Of a stretch of DNA of 64,000 nucleotides, positions 63,401 to 64,000 are shown one piece after another. Every line of letters begins with the position of its first letter. Within the stretch, counting starts at the first letter, position 1. The stretch is from assembly GCA_013397455.1 (NCBI GenBank), contig VYZB01000035.1, positions 753,497 to 817,496 on the forward strand, in the 5' to 3' direction. A program made the translations under genes and the position numbers. A model generated the notes under the pieces. It was not told where the DNA came from, searched no databases, and saw only the letters and a list, made by a program, of their open reading frames with translations. This stretch comes from Crotophaga sulcirostris (Eukaryota > Chordata > Aves > Cuculiformes > Crotophagidae).

Positions 63401-64000
63401 CCTTCTCAAAATCTCATCCACTTAGTCCCCACCTGGACTCCTAATCCTACCAGTGACATCAGGAGGAATGGGTAGACATTTGAATTTTCAGTAATAGGCA
63501 AAAGTGATTGGTCTCATTCATTTTCTACACTCACACCCATCTGCTCCCAAAAGAGAAGTTTTTTTTAAAAAGAAAGTAAGCAGAGATAATAGCCAAAAAC
63601 CCTGCACACCCAGAAATATGATAGAATCACACTATTTCTTAAGTGAACACTTCTGCGTTTCCTGTAATAACAAATTGGATACACAGTTCAAGTACCCTTT
63701 GGATGTGGTAACCAGGAACTGGATCAAGCAGCCAAATGTTTGGCATGGGCGCAGCCTCTTGCCAAGGGCAGGGTGGGGAGCTCACAGGGGTGATCCCTTC
63801 TCCCTCCAAAGGCAGAGTGCCAGGAAAGCACATCTCCCTCCCAGTGAGCCAGGGTGGCCACAGAGCTGGCTCGGCTTCACAGGCAGCCCAAGAAACCCTC
63901 CTGTCTTTTAGGTTTCCCCCAAAAGGACATTCCTTTCCCAGCTCACGTGTTCCAAGAGCTTCTCTCTCAGGGCAGCTCAGGGCTACCTACCACAGCCATC
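60456..64000. other. Unique non-coding stretch to window end
   Basis: No gene, RNA or repeat recognised. The last 1.2 kb is somewhat GC-richer with several overlapping open frames of 64 to 135 codons on both strands, none resembling a known protein. Confidence 0.5.

Noticed and set aside
63504..63911. 135-codon open frame near the window end
   Set aside because: Composition-driven; no recognisable motif, and part of the frame is read equally well on the other strand.

Overview
The window looks like non-coding nuclear DNA from a bird. The decisive evidence is five fragments of CR1 retrotransposons (non-LTR LINEs) that carry the diagnostic avian 3' ends. Three have ATTCTATGAT-type or closely related tails (10690-11616 plus strand, 19698-20890 minus strand, 21908-22070 plus strand) and look like one subfamily. 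One has an ACTGTGATACTGTGA-type tail (46300-46522, minus strand; this type suggests Neoaves, by inference only), and one is a shorter degraded copy (55371-55508, plus strand). Much older CR1/L3-like fossils lie at about 1905-2330, 15797-15925 and 29600-29830. The background is AT-rich, CpG-poor and has no dense gene structure.

I could not identify any protein-coding gene. The open reading frames are short, lie on all six frames and are mostly what chance gives; the only frames with recognisable homology are reverse-transcriptase C-terminal remnants inside the two longer CR1 copies. Two open stretches have splice-like borders and deserve a transcript check: 30591-30978 (a good acceptor and a perfect GTAAGT donor around a 388-nt open frame) and 13231-13437 (an acceptor-like start and a lysine/arginine-rich open frame ending in a stop). 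Neither resembles a family I know.

Layout: 1-8.0 kb is AT-rich single-copy sequence with one old LINE. The block at 8.0-9.3 kb is conspicuously GC-rich. Two CR1 copies, A/C-only tracts and a G17 run lie in 10-15 kb. At 16.9-18.8 kb there is AT-rich sequence that looks like conserved regulatory DNA, including a perfect inverted pair of POU octamers at 17412-17433. A CR1 with a small nested insertion occupies 19.7-20.9 kb. The 22-46 kb interval is mostly unique sequence with microsatellites, short tandem duplications and old repeats. A CR1, an AT microsatellite, a probable hAT fossil, a homopurine tract and several candidate conserved non-coding elements fall in 46-58 kb, and 58-64 kb is unique with a possible MIR fossil.

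The genes do not work together here because none are demonstrable. The best reading is a gene desert or a large intron with scattered candidate enhancers. I see no tRNA, rRNA, CRISPR array, intact mobile element or viral gene, and no convincing novel system. The findings are local structural observations ranked accordingly.
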